Below, in pieces: positions 22,441-33,922 of a stretch of 64,000 nt of DNA. The notes under the pieces were generated by a model. The model ran no database searches. It worked only from the letters and a program-made list of their open reading frames with translations, and was not told the DNA's origin. The stretch comes from Sorghum bicolor (Eukaryota; Streptophyta; Magnoliopsida; Poales; Poaceae): positions 32,874,373-32,938,372 of the forward strand of contig NC_012879.2 in the NCBI RefSeq assembly GCF_000003195.3, given 5' to 3'. Numbering within the stretch: position 1 is the stretch's first letter; each line of letters opens with the position of its first letter. A program made the position numbers and the translations under genes.

Positions 22441-23344
22441 ATTTGAGTACGGGAGATTAATTACAAGGAGAGATGAAGAAATATATTTTCAGAATTTAAT
22501 ACCCAAGTAGTGCATAAAGAATATATGAATGCTTCATGATGCATGCACGTTCCATACGTCCTTTCCATTCCTAGAAGAAAGTTCTAACGGTATAGTCGGT
22601 GGCATACATACGTGCACTCTTTATACGCATCTACACGGTCTAAACGTTTCGTTGTTAGTGTACCTGCAGAAGATTTCATTTCAGCCCAGCCCCACAATAA
22701 TATAAGTGCAGAAATGTAAATTTAATCAACAATCAGTCAAGCTAGGTACTCCGGTATATATTCCCGAACATATACCGCAGCACACTACCCATTTGGGATA
22801 CACCCACATATACATCAAATATGTACACATGGCTGCACCTACTACCCACAATTAAGTACCTTCATATATACATGTGTGAAACATGTAAATATTCCGGTAA
22901 CCACAGCTAACACTCTCCTAGACCGACGGTTGGACGGTCATGCTCTCACAGCTCACACTTACCGTAGCGTAGAGGCATATAGATCCATACATTACCACTC
23001 AAGCAAGTGGCATCCATACAATTTCACGCCGTATGGACGATGAAAGAAAACAAACAATGCTTACCATGGCGTAGAGGTATGTGATCCATTCATTACCACT
23101 TAAGTAAGTGGTATCCATATAATTACACGCCATATGGACGACGAAAGGAAAAACCCCCATGTTAGTAATAATAAGCCACCTAGAAGTCCTTATATGGGCA
23201 TAAAGGGCACGACCACTGGCATGGTATAAGTTATCAAAACCTTTTTAAACCACCCTATATATAGCCTAATTTGCCAAAATTAGTTTGAGAAAACCAATTT
23301 CATGTGTTTTCAAATACATCTATGATGGTTATATGCTTAATCTT
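22441..23344 (-). other. 5' leader of element D
   Basis: The 0.9 kb between PBS and the extra frame is AT-rich and non-coding. It contains a diverged internal duplication: the stretches around 22975-23050 and 23068-23150 share phrases such as TACCGTAGCGTAGAGG-like text and GTGGCATCCATA. It probably includes packaging sequences. Confidence 0.45.
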
Positions 23345-23356
23345 GCTCTGATGCCA
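23345..23356 (-). promoter_or_regulatory. Primer binding site of element D
   Basis: The minus strand reads TGGCATCAGAGC two bases after the LTR end, close to the TGGTATCAGAGC complement of initiator tRNA-Met. One base differs. Confidence 0.8.
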
Positions 23357-23358
23357 GC

Positions 23359-26300
23359 TGTAACAGAACCGTCCAATTTATAAGAATTCAAGTGAATTAG
23401 TGACCACGGAGGTAGTCAAGCCAATGGACTTGAACCCATATAAACCCGGTAGTCCGACGAAATCTCAAAAGACCTCGATTCAACCAACATACAACCAAGA
23501 TCGTACATGATCAAGCATCACCATCACAGATTACAACATTCACCGCAGAACATAGTTTTACACCACATCAGAGTTTAAAGTGGTTATTACAAACCAAAGC
23601 GGTAGCGGAAACAAAGTAGTTTTGAAGCAACACCAACTCAGTTTATAATACATGCCAGTTCAATGGTCAAGTCCCAACAAAAGCACAACTGAAGTTAAAG
23701 GAGGTGATCATGCCCATGATCTATTCATCATCCGCAGCTGGGTGATGACAGTTAGCACAATAGCCGTGGTAGACGACATCATCTGCAACAGGGGTAAATA
23801 AAACCCTGAGTACGAGAATGTACTCAGCTAGACTTACCCGTCATAAACCAGAAATAAAGTGACACCAAGCAGTATGCAAGGCTGATCTTAGTGGACTGGT
23901 TTGACTCACTTTTTGCATAAAAGCCTTTGTGGTAAGTAATTCATTTATTCACATTTCAGCAGCAAGTTCATTACGTAGCAGCTATCCACTAGATTAGCAC
24001 CTGTTCTAAGCATACACTTGGGTAATTAATCATTTCAATAATAACCATATCAGGATTATCACTTTGCTATCAACATTCTCATCATAACCATCAAGTTTAT
24101 TTAGTGAATTCTACGTTGCCGCTGCCCAAGTCAAGTTCTCACTATCCGGGAGAGACGGCGATTCGAATCGATTCCTATCCAGCTAGAGGGGTATTCCTAA
24201 CACTCACCCAAGCATACTTCATGACGGCAGCTCGGATCACCTTTAGCACAACTCCGGACCAATTCGCGGGTCCGTACGGCGCCGCACCCCCAGGGACCGC
24301 CAATCTGCCAGGGTCAGGACTCTAACCTGACACCTCGGTCTTACGCCATTGACTCCCCGCACATCCTTACTACCAACCGGGGTGCGCACTTTAACCAGAT
24401 CGGGGTATCCGACCGGAGTTGCACTCGTAGGCTTCGCAGTCGGAACGACTTATCCGGCCAACTAAGTGATAGGCATGCGTTCAACATGACACGGGGACGT
24501 ACAGCGATTCGGTCCTTAAACGACACAGACGGGGATAGATTCACACCCAAGACCTCCATGCCTTGTTGCTGCACTATCGTCATCCCGCCCGGTCTCAAGT
24601 TCATTGTTAGCACATGGTTATTTTCACTATAGCAAATATAGCCAACCGTGATCATCATCCACCTATCTCTCGCAGGTGACAGGAAATCACCCGGCTTCTA
24701 CCGAGCTAAGCATGGCTAAGCATTACTTCGATCCTGGACCTACTTTGGTAATGTTTAATGTGGACAAGGTAGTCATTATGCAGCAAGGGTGTCATATCAA
24801 TGCCTACCACTTAATGCAACAATATATAACCATAGTCATTTGATAGCTGAACATGATAACAAAATAGTAGGAGACTTATAATGCTCCGGGGCTTGCCTTC
24901 AACGTAGGTAGAGGGACGGTGGTCAGGGCACTCCGGCAAGTCCTCCTCCTCAGCTCCTTGAGGTGGCTCCCCTTGCTGTCCTTCCGGCTCCGGCAGCTCG
25001 AACTCCAGCACCGTCACTCCCTTGGGTACACCTATGGATGCATGACAAGGAGATGAATATAGGGAATGCACGTATGATGCATGATGTCATGATGAGGAGC
25101 CAATTAGACATAAAACAAGGTATAACATGAGTGCAAACTTCTAAGATTAAGTGAATCATGGAATAACAAGTAAGTGCATACTTCTTCTCTGGTAGAGAGA
25201 CTAATTAGACAAGTTAAACAATTCTAGCTACTCCTACTCAACCACTGGTTTAGTAAACAAACCAACCAGTCAAACGTTTCAGCCATAACTCAAGCATCTG
25301 TTAACCAAACTAAGCAAGTAAGTACTTTCTGGAAAGATTAGCAAATTGTCTACAATTTACTTTTAGACATCCCAGTATGATTCCCAACCGAAATATGCTA
25401 AAACATACAAAGCTTACTGGCTGCTCTGGAAATTCCAGAGAGCAAGCACTTTGCAGCAACTACTTGCAACATGCATAACTTTCAAATTACTCAACTAAAA
25501 GTCATGAAATTTGAACACGAATTAGATCAGTAAGTTAGCTACAAGTTTGTTATAGACAAGTTTCCCAGAAAACACAATCTTAAAAGAGTTCTTAATCAAT
25601 TGCTATCAGCTGTACAGAAATGCTCTAGGGAAGGCAAAAATAGCTAAAATAATATTTTGCACATATTAAGAATGTATCAAAGGAACAATCCAATTGCACC
25701 AGTAGATAGAACATATCTAAGAAACACCAGAAAACATCATGGCAAGGTCTAAAACTATTTCTATCATCACCTTTTCCATTTATTTAATTATTAAGGTGAT
25801 TTAATGAACATCTACTCGAAGTGTTCCAAAAATATTAAGAAAATTACAGCAGGCTAATTATGCTAAAATAAGGTCACTGTAAAATTTTCAGAACATTTGC
25901 ATGTACACATTGTGAGGTATAAAAATAACAAGCTAGTAAAGGCATGCAAGGCATAAATGTGAAACCCTATCAAAAAGTGTCAAACAACAGATTTCAGATT
26001 TTTCCTAGCTTTGTCCACACATAAGTACAACACTCAGCAAGTTTCACCATAAAAGGAGCTATACTTTAATTATCAAAAATACCACAAGATTCTACTATTT
26101 AAGCAAGGATAAATTTTAACTTCCCAGCCAAGCTTCCAAAAATCATGAACAATTTATCAGAGCCTAATCATAACATAAGTAACAACTCCCCAAATTTGCA
26201 TGGCCATCAGATCAATAGATCTCAAGATAAAATTACCCACTGAAAATCCAAGATTAATTTATATCTATTTATTTCTGCAAAAACATGGCATGTTTCATAT

Positions 26301-29100
26301 TTTTATTAAAAACTAGAGTTCTGCTGGAACTTAGCAAAATTGGAATCACCACATTTGGATCTCTAAAACTCCAGATATGAATTTTACAAAAACAGCTTTG
26401 GCTCTGCACAACAGTGAACCACAGGGGGTGACACAGAGAGGCTGACATCCGGGACCCACGCGTTAGTGAAACGGGGACAGGGGAGATGCTCGTCGCCGGC
26501 GAAACTCGACGACGACAAGGTCTCGGCCGGATCTAAGGGCACCTACGTGTTCCTCTCAACAAGGCGACTCTATTGACCTACATTACGTGCGCTCTACTGG
26601 ACTCTAGGGTGCTCGCCGTCGGGAATGGCGGAGCGGCGGCGCTGCGCGGCGGTACGCCGGCGGATCCAGGCAATGGCGACGCGGCAGAGGTTCACGCCGA
26701 GCATCAGTGAACCAAGGGGAAGCGATAGGAACAAGAATGGAGGAAAATGGTGGAGCAGAGAGGCTTGGCCACGTCGCCGGAGAGCTAGGGCGGAACTCCG
26801 GCGAGGAAGAACTGCTCGGAGCTCGGCAATGCCGCCTTACCCGTGCTCGAGAGTGGCCAAGGAGGTGACGCCGAGGTAGAGGAGGCTCTGGCGAAGCTTT
26901 TGGTGGGCTGGCTTGGCCGGACACGGCGAGAAGAGCTCGGGCGACGCTGCCGTTCCATGGCGGAGCTCGCCGAGGCGAAGTGGAGAAGGGAGAGAGCGCT
27001 GGAGAGGCGAAATGAGGACGGCTGGGGCTCGGGGTGGCGTCGTGGCGTCCAAGTGAAAGCGCCGGGGCTGACAGGCGGGGTCGCCGTCGACGTACGGCCA
27101 CCACGGGTCATCCACGCGTCGGCCCGCCGGCGACTGACGAAACTGAATCGCGCGATTCAGTCGTCGTCGACCATGTCTGAAACCGAAAGTTCACCAACAT
27201 TTTACTCTCAGCTCACTTGATGGTTTTGGCTCAAACTTGTTCCTTTGGACAGAGCTACACGAGTTCTACAACTTTGGTTACAAGAGCGAAGCCTAACTCG
27301 GTCTGGATTTCAAACTACAAAGCTCCCAATCACCCTTGGTCGAAACTGCGTGATCCAACACTTAGCCAAATTCGGCTAAGTATGAAATCAGCCCTAATTT
27401 TTGGCTTGTGAGCAATTTTTGGATGTGTTCTAAGCTTTTTCATAAAAAGTCATCTACATAACTTTTGTAGCTTATGAAATTCTCTACAACTTTGTTTCAG
27501 ATGTCAAAGATGTTGATATTTGGGAACGCAATAAGGAATTGATCCGCAAGCGCACGGATATCGGTGAGCACTTCACCCGGGAAATTATCCAGAGTATCGT
27601 ATTTATTTTTTTACCACTAGGAGAAAGAGTGCATCTGACTAACCGGTCTATTACTACTAACCTTTAGGCACAAAGAATGTCTTTCGATGTGAGTGATAAA
27701 TAGAGAAGACTGCAACCGTAGTCTCCTTCTAACCTTGGTAAGGATGATCTACTGTTCTAATGGGGAGGCTAACGGAATCTAGACACCACAAAGGATGTTC
27801 AACCCGCACCTATAAACCCTATCCTTCCTGCTAACGAGATGTGATCTACAAAGGTAGCTCGGAATTGTCACGTTCCTCACTACTACCACGGTCCAGCTAG
27901 TCAGGGAATATTTATGAGTACCCCAGCCTAAACACCTCGTTTACGCCAGCAATGATTACTCTAAACTCTACGCGAAGAGATTAAAGTAAACTCATAAACC
28001 ATAAGAACAATAACTTACTAGAATTTAGAAGTCGAATTACTGAAGAATCCTAGGAGCAAGCTTTGGGTTAGGAGAACTTGATCGCGCAGGTACAAGCTTG
28101 GAGTAGACACCGACAGGCCGGGCTTCCTCCACTCTTCACCTCCACTCTATCTCTCTCAATCTAGTAGAAACTAGAAGATCTATTTCTACCTTACATTGAT
28201 TGCTAAGCCTAAAAAGAAATATTAATTAGAGAAGAGGTTTTCCTTCGAGGGCACCCCTCAGTCTCTATGATAATTTCTTCATGTCTTCTCTAGGGGCCAG
28301 GGGGGCCTTGCATATATAGTCCTCCCCTTCTATGCGTTTTTGGGTCGATAGCCGAGGTGGTACTATGTTTCTCTTGATCCAATAGATCGGTGGAATATCC
28401 CGAACGAAAGAGTCCTGATTTGGCTCCAGCAGGGGGGCGGGCGCCCAGGCTTCCAGGGCGGGCGCCCTGGGCCTGGCCCAGTTTTGCCTCCGCTTCGGTC
28501 TCGTGGCTTCTGGAGTCTTCTAGATGAAGTAAAATTGCGCGGTGCGTTGATATCTCTATGTAATCCCGACATGTGGGCCTTTCTTCCTTATTTCCTGATA
28601 ACCCCCTACAGAAATAGATAAACAAGAAAACTCGTGGAATTCTGTCAGATCAAACCCTAATTCTAGGTGATGGTTGCATATTGGTCCTTTCTCTTGTTTA
28701 TTTGTTAATTAAAATTGATACTTAAGAACCGTCAACAAAAGACATGCAAGGTCTCTAACACCAGTTTCATAAAACATCTTTGAAAGGAGGTCTAGGGGGT
28801 CAATTAAGCCATTCTAGGTTTAACCCTAACCTAGGGGCATTTTTGGCCAAAACCTTCAACATGAACTTTGTTCCAAATGATATTCTAAACATGATTGAAG
28901 TATTTTGGAAGACAATGTACACTTGTTTGCATTGGTTACCCCTTATAGTCACTCAATTCAAGTCACACAAGCAATTCAATCATACATGGTATACATAAGA
29001 TGACATGTGATCATGATAGACGCTTATGAATGAGCTTGATGATGCTTATGTTAATGCAATGCTCATGGTTAACATGCACGCTAACACTAGGAGTGTTACA
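23359..29100 (-). repeat. Right (5') LTR of element D, interrupted by solo LTR E
   Basis: It matches 12190-16702 closely and is enlarged by the 1.23 kb insertion E at 27511-28737. The LTR resumes with GACATGCAAGG at 28741 exactly where the left copy continues at 16340. A GC-rich block at about 26450-27150 matches the one in the left copy. Confidence 0.95.
27511..28737 (-). repeat. Solo LTR E (layer 5)
   Basis: This 1227-bp block begins TGTTGA, ends TCAACA, and is flanked by the 5-bp repeat AAAGA (27506-27510 and 28738-28742). It is absent from the other LTR of D. It has no interior, PBS or pol, so it is a solo LTR left by recombination between two LTRs. Orientation is probably minus, because a TATATAT box near 28312 then precedes a leader-like segment. 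The duplicated GC motif GGGCGGGCGCCC occurs near 28435 and 28457. I could not name the family. Confidence 0.85.
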
Positions 29101-29105
29101 TTGAT

Positions 29106-29272
29106 GGTTTCCTTTTCTCAAACCACGCAAAGGGCGGCTGTACAGTTGCTAGGCGCAACTTTTCATGCAGCCATTCTGACATCCCGTCAGGAGGTCTCGT
29201 CACGTCAACTTTTATGTGGTAAATTTTTTTTCCAAACAAACAGACAAAAATGGTAGAGAGTCAACAATCCGG
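29106..29272 (+). other. Element C sequence resuming after D
   Basis: After the target copy TTGAT (29101-29105), element C continues. The segment is non-coding and leads into the hairpin repeats; nothing else is recognised in it. Confidence 0.6.
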
Positions 29273-29274
29273 GG

Positions 29275-29640
29275 ACTGCACCGACCACCGAGCACTTGAT
29301 GCTCGGGGACTGGTCGCCCAGTCTATCAATCCGGAATTTCAAGGAATGCACCGACCACCGAGCGCTTGATGCTCGGGGACTGGTCGTCAAACATGTTGGA
29401 ACTGCACCGACCACCGAGCACTTGATGCTCGGGGACTGGTCGCCCAGTCTATCAATTCGGAACTTCAAGGACTGCACCGACCACCGAGCACTTGATGCTC
29501 GGGGACTGGTCGGCGCTGACTATCAATCCGGAATTTCAAAGAATGCACAGACAACCGAGCACTTGATGCTCGGGGACTGGTCGTCAAATTTGTTGAGACT
29601 GTACCGACCACCGAGCGCTTGATGCTCGGGAACTGGTCGC
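29275..29640 (+). repeat. Tandem hairpin repeats carrying the polypurine-tract motif, element C
   Basis: Six units start with CCGACCACCGAGC or a close variant, at about 29281, 29351, 29407, 29477, 29549 and 29604. Spacings are about 70, 56, 70, 72 and 55 bp, so two unit lengths occur. Each unit is an inverted repeat: CGACCA and CCGAGC pair with GCTCGG and TGGTCG around an ACTTGAT loop, with GGAC bulged. The right arm contains GCTCGGGGACT, the same text as the polypurine-tract region at 30160-30173. Similar repeats are common in the 3' regions of grass Tat elements, but I know of no assigned role. Confidence 0.8.
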
Positions 29641-30159
29641 CTAGTCTATTAGTTCGGGAATCTGCGGGCTATATCGATCTCCGAGCATTGTACACCAGAG
29701 GACTGGATAATTTTAATTTTTTAGACCTTGCTACAAGGCTCATACTTCGCCTTCCAGCAAGCTCGGGGACTACATCGGTACGATCCATCTGGCGATGCAT
29801 TTCAGATTCAAAAATACTTTGAGGAATTTTCTTTTGACCCTGGCACCACGTGCCTACGTCACCTACTACCAGGCTCGGGGACTAAGTGGGCACACTTCAC
29901 ATTGCGGTGAATATGCTTGCTTTTTTGAGGAACCGTACTTTTCAGAAAAGTAAAGTGGGCACACTTCACCGGAAAAGAAATATTTTTTCTCAAGAGCACC
30001 ATGCATTCTTCGAACAATTGGCTTCTTCGATGATGATGTTGATCAGATTTGGTCAAAATACCGTCGCAATTGCCCGAGCAACTTTCATGCTGATTGAAGA
30101 TGTCAAAGTTTCATTGGTCAAAGAAGCTCAAGACGGTGTGTTACTTCACAATACATGGT
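29641..30159 (+). other. 3' non-coding tail of element C
   Basis: There is no coding content. Single, degenerate copies of GCTCGGGGACT recur at about 29761 and 29872. A phrase GTGGGCACACTTCAC is duplicated at about 29886 and 29957. Confidence 0.55.
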
Positions 30160-30173
30160 GCTCGGGGACTAGC
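30160..30173 (+). promoter_or_regulatory. Polypurine-tract region of element C
   Basis: GCTCGGGGACTAGC lies directly before the 3' LTR start TGTGGGGG. It is only moderately purine-rich (CGGGGA core), but its position defines it as the plus-strand priming region. Confidence 0.6.
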
Positions 30174-30628
30174 TGTGGGGGTATAAACCCCTATACCCTT
30201 ACGGCTAGACTTGGGCCAGGAGGCTTGGCCCATTACGAGACAAGTTCAAGGCTTGATCCGACAGTTTGGAGTTTCGTGCAAGGAAACAAGACGTGGAGAT
30301 CAAGCGGGATTCTAGTCGGTTAGAATAGGAATTGATATCGAACTATCTATGGCAATTGTAACCGACTAGGATTAGTTTCCAGATCTGTAACCCTGCCCTC
30401 CGGACTATATAAGGAGGGGCAAGGGACCCCCCTAGGGGACATTATTCTCCCAATCCAATACAACCAGACGCAGGATGTAGGTATTACGCCAACTCGGCGG
30501 CCGAACCTGGATAAAAAGCTTGTCCGTGTCTTGCGTCACCATCGAGTTCATAGTTTGCGCACCGTCTACCGATAAACTACTACCGTGGGTATACCCCAAG
30601 GTAGACTGCCGACTAGCTTTCGTCGACA
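30174..30628 (+). repeat. 3' LTR of element C
   Basis: This 455-bp copy pairs with 1686-2140 and differs at about 12 positions by eye. The TATATAA box is at 30406-30412. It is followed by the target copy AGCTC. Confidence 0.95.
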
Positions 30629-32969
30629 AGCTCCTTTGGCAGTACTAGTGACATCACCCAGTTCAACACTCAACCCTTCAAATTTCAGTGTCATTTGAAC
30701 TCCTCTAGCACACTCTTTATGCTCTGAGCATTCACAAAGGCTTTTTCTCCTTCAAGTGATAGCATTCTTTCCCAGCCATAACTCTTGATTCACTCAAATC
30801 CGTCGACAATGTGACCAGCTCAAATCCAACTTCCTAAAGATGCCCTTTAGATTCTTACGTTCTACACAGATATCACTCCTTAGACCCAAGAAAGCAGTAT
30901 CTCCATGCTCCACTATGGATACCTCCACATTACATGTCAGTTAATCCAACCCACTTAGTTGACTTATGCACAAGCCACTACTTTTCTTGTATTGAGCACA
31001 TCTAAGGTCTTGATGGAATAGAAGAACCCTATATGTTGATCTTTATAACACCTTCAGTGAACCACTGATAGAATCTTATCATTCCAAGTCAATCTCTTAT
31101 TCACTCTTATGTCAAGATCACATTGGCCCTAGCAAACCTATGATAGCCTCTTGCCATATCTATAAAACTCTAAGTCTCATTCACTTTCCTTTGATGGTTT
31201 CCAACTCTTGCATCTTTAACTTTCTTAAGTCCATAATTAAAGATGACATCTCCTAGATGAGTACTTCCATCGACTAGAACATACTGGTCATGCTCCATTT
31301 AGTAATGAAGTCTTTTGAGTCTCCGTAGAATCAACAGTAGATGTAGCTTATCCACTTCCTAAGTTGTCAAGTGACCAATTTCACTAACTTGAGCCATGAT
31401 AGATGATTATAATCATGGGATATCTCCAGAGACACTTCTTACTTCATGGTGAATTGAAAGGGCATTAATCTATAATATCGAGGTGCTACCCCCCTTAAGA
31501 TGAGATAGGTCGGGGGACAGTATGGACTAGCTCTCATGTTCACCTCTTATAGTCTTTTAAATTCACTATACCAAGTCTCATAGTCTGGAGTTGGTTTCAT
31601 CACTCAGTCCCAACTATTGATACCTCTATCATAGTTGCCTTGCTTCGCTCTCACCTCCCATGTATAACTTTGTAGACTTTGGTGTCACCTGATTCTCATA
31701 AGCACCACTTCCAAGCTATGAGTACTGGCAATGACCTATATCTCCATCCATATTAGCACACTTCAATGGAATTATTTCTTGCATCAAAAACCAAATTTAC
31801 CAAACACTTGAGGTCCTTATCGATGATCTAACATTAACCAATTCTTCTCCTTGTAACTCCTTTGATAAGACTACCCCCCTTAGAAAAGGTAACTAGGGGT
31901 TTAAATGGGTAGTTTAGTCAACCTCTCAAGTGTGTTTCTTATCATAATATCTTCTAATACCGAAGAGAAACTCATGTGCACTGATGTGTACAAGAAATCT
32001 GAATTTCCTCACAACACGAGAAACACCAGTGCAGTAAAATAGAAATAACTCCTTTTCTGTTAATCCAATAAGGTCTTAGCTTATACCATTAGAAACCTTA
32101 TCCAAATCCCTATAACTTTCATATAGAAGGCTTGCTTAGTTTCTGTCTTTAAACCTAGGTAAAACAGCCATACATGATATCCATCCCGACAATGTCTCAG
32201 CATCGGTGCAGCAACTTGCAGAAGTCATATCTCTAGTTACATAGATCATATGGGGACGAGTCTTACATGGTTGCAAAGCTTATGAAGTTCTCCACAACTT
32301 CTGTATATCCCACTTTTCCAGATTCTGATGTTAAGTTGGCTGAAAAGTAGGAATTAACTAGAACTGTCCAGATTTTGAAACTGTGCAGAAGCATTAACTT
32401 GTAGAGGTCATAACTCAAGTTCTATTGATCCGGTAAAGTTGCAGCTTGCATCGTTGGAAAGCTTATCAAATGATCTACAACTTTATTATAGAACCCTTTT
32501 CCAAATTCTATAGTTACATTTGTTCGAAACAGTAGGCAACTGAAACTGGTCCTGACAGCTCAACTGTACCATCTTGTGATTTTCATAATTCCCAAACCAC
32601 AACAGCTATGGGGGTGATTCTTGTGGTCAAAGAAGGATTTTGAAGTCTACTATCACCCAGAACTTTCACATGATTTTATGGTCCTCCAAGAATAGGGATT
32701 TGAACTGAAGAAGATAAGTTGCTCCCAAAAGATAGGACAGAGAAACAAGAGAAACTAAAACCCAACTATTTATTCACTAGTCCTTATATCTTAGACCTAT
32801 AAACTAAATGAAATTGTGGAGAAACCCACAAGATCATTGCACTCATTACAAAAAATCCAGCTCAAACATAACACTAAGACAAACGAACCAAACATTAAAG
32901 ATTCACAAGGCACACATATACAACTAAACTCAACTTTTGCCACTAACGTTTATTACAAAGGGGGACTTC
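30629..32969 (-). other. Interior of element B without recognisable genes
   Basis: The first five bases are the target copy of C. The 2.3 kb that follow have no long frame on either strand and no gag, protease or RT motif that I can recognise. Tracts such as CTACCCCCCTTA at about 31488 and 31873 resemble the polypurine tract of B. This suggests internal rearrangement or decay of a non-autonomous interior. Confidence 0.6.
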
Positions 32970-33728
32970 CTACTTCTTAAACACGGTGTGACTACAACGG
33001 CATCCAGGGTAGCATCTTTTGCATAGAGTTAAGCGAGGTATGTCCTCCACCTTATTGATCTTAGGTAATCCACCACGACTTCTCCACTCATCAATCTCAT
33101 CAAGGGCTTCATCATAGTGTTGCCTTACTTCTGCTAATTCTAGTTGACTGTCTTCTAGCTTTTGATGCCTGACTTGGATAGTCAAAGCCATCTCCTTTAG
33201 TTGTTCATTCTGCTCCAAGTAGGGGTCAACCATCACACATTGCGAAGTGCCTGGTGGACGACGAGGAAAATACTTTTGTTTGCCATTCTTCCTCTCTTCG
33301 TAGTGCTTTCCATGATATGCTAGAAGAGCTTGATGGGCAGCATCAGATATGCTAGCATGCTTACTGAAATGGTCACTGAGAGACGAATGAATGGATTCCA
33401 CCATGCATGAACCAGTAAACTCATTCCACCTTGTGATGTGCGCTTCTGTGCTCCAGTGGCTCTCATACTTAGGATGAGTCCACTTAGTGCACTTATATTC
33501 CACCTTGGCTTGCTGTTCAGGATAGTGGTCTTGTAGTATACGCACAAGCCGAGGGTGAAAGAAATCTTCGCCACTAAAGGATGTGGTAAAGTACTCCTTC
33601 CGCCAACAAGTATGTCTTGATGGGACAGGGTGAGCTTCTTCATACTCTGGTTCTGTTAAGCCATAGATACCCTGAGTTAAGCATGGTCTTCCAGAGTTGC
33701 TGTGAGCAATCTTTTTGTTACGAACCAA
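32970..33728 (-). CDS. Frame next to the PBS of element B
   Basis: This 252-codon frame starts about 180 bp inside the PBS, where gag or an upstream frame would lie. It has no gag core and no CCHC knuckle. The N-terminal two thirds look globular, with many aromatic and His residues (WTHPKYESHWSTEAH). Residues about 170-215 are Glu/Gln-rich and probably coiled coil (LEDSQLELAEVRQHYDEAL). The C-terminus has the Cys cluster CKRCYPGCRCSH, a possible zinc site. Globular head plus coiled coil resembles the extra frame of D, with no clear sequence identity. Function is unknown. It is the only long intact frame in B. Confidence 0.6.
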   Translation of the reverse strand: MVRNKKIAHSNSGRPCLTQGIYGLTEPEYEEAHPVPSRHTCWRKEYFTTSFSGEDFFHPRLVRILQDHYPEQQAKVEYKCTKWTHPKYESHWSTEAHITRWNEFTGSCMVESIHSSLSDHFSKHASISDAAHQALLAYHGKHYEERKNGKQKYFPRRPPGTSQCVMVDPYLEQNEQLKEMALTIQVRHQKLEDSQLELAEVRQHYDEALDEIDEWRSRGGLPKINKVEDIPRLTLCKRCYPGCRCSHTVFKK

Positions 33729-33907
33729 CTATGGAATTAGACCAAGAGGGAGTTAGAATAGAAGCAATACTTTTAGAATAGAATTAGATGATAGAAGCAT
33801 AAGAATTTTAGCAAATAGCAAGGGTGAGATAGTAAGCATGAACGTAGTGAAGCAAAGATGACTAACACGACCATTACTATCTAGGCTTGCGTCCTACAGT
33901 CAACATT
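33729..33907 (-). other. 5' leader of element B
   Basis: A short non-coding stretch lies between PBS and the 252-codon frame. Its start, TGTTGACTGTAGGACG on the minus strand, is nearly the same as the leader of element G at 50173. Confidence 0.5.
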
Positions 33908-33919
33908 GCTCTGATACCA
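33908..33919 (-). promoter_or_regulatory. Primer binding site of element B
   Basis: The minus strand reads TGGTATCAGAGC three bases after the LTR end, the classic complement of initiator tRNA-Met 3' sequence. Confidence 0.9.
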
Positions 33920-33922
33920 CTT

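Larger units (their letters stand above)
12190..29100 (-). mobile_element. Element D: Tekay-like chromovirus with very long LTRs (layer 4)
   Basis: LTRs at 12190-16702 and 23359-29100 start TGTAACAG and end GTGTTACA, with the exact target duplication TTGAT at 12185-12189 and 29101-29105. A PBS lies beside the right LTR and a polypurine tract beside the left, so it reads on the minus strand. Without solo LTR E it is about 15.7 kb, with a 6.66 kb interior. The interior encodes an extra frame, then gag with zinc knuckle, protease, RT, RNase H, integrase and chromodomain. About four single-base indels and an RT active-site change disable it. LTR divergence is about 1.4% in the first 0.7 kb by eye, lower than in C. 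Confidence 0.95.
1686..30628 (+). mobile_element. Element C: Tat-lineage Gypsy retrotransposon (layer 3)
   Basis: Two 455-bp LTRs (1686-2140 and 30174-30628) begin TGTGGGGG and end GTCGACA. They are flanked by the exact 5-bp duplication AGCTC (1681-1685 and 30629-30633). After removing insertion D and its duplicated target the element is about 12.0 kb. The order is gag, protease, RT, RNase H, a second RNase H, integrase on the plus strand, then a multi-exon antisense gene and a long 3' non-coding tail. The second RNase H before integrase and the antisense gene are marks of the grass Tat group (RIRE2/Grande relatives). The LTRs differ at about 12 positions by eye (about 2.6%). Several frameshifts and stops make this copy non-functional. 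Confidence 0.95.

Noticed and set aside
29296..29622. 108-codon plus-strand frame
   Set aside because: It is a translation of the tandem hairpin repeats; the same peptide phrase repeats with each unit.
30629..32969. Missing gag-pol of element B hidden in this stretch
   Set aside because: I looked for knuckle, protease, RT and integrase motifs on the minus strand and found none convincing. A profile search would be decisive.
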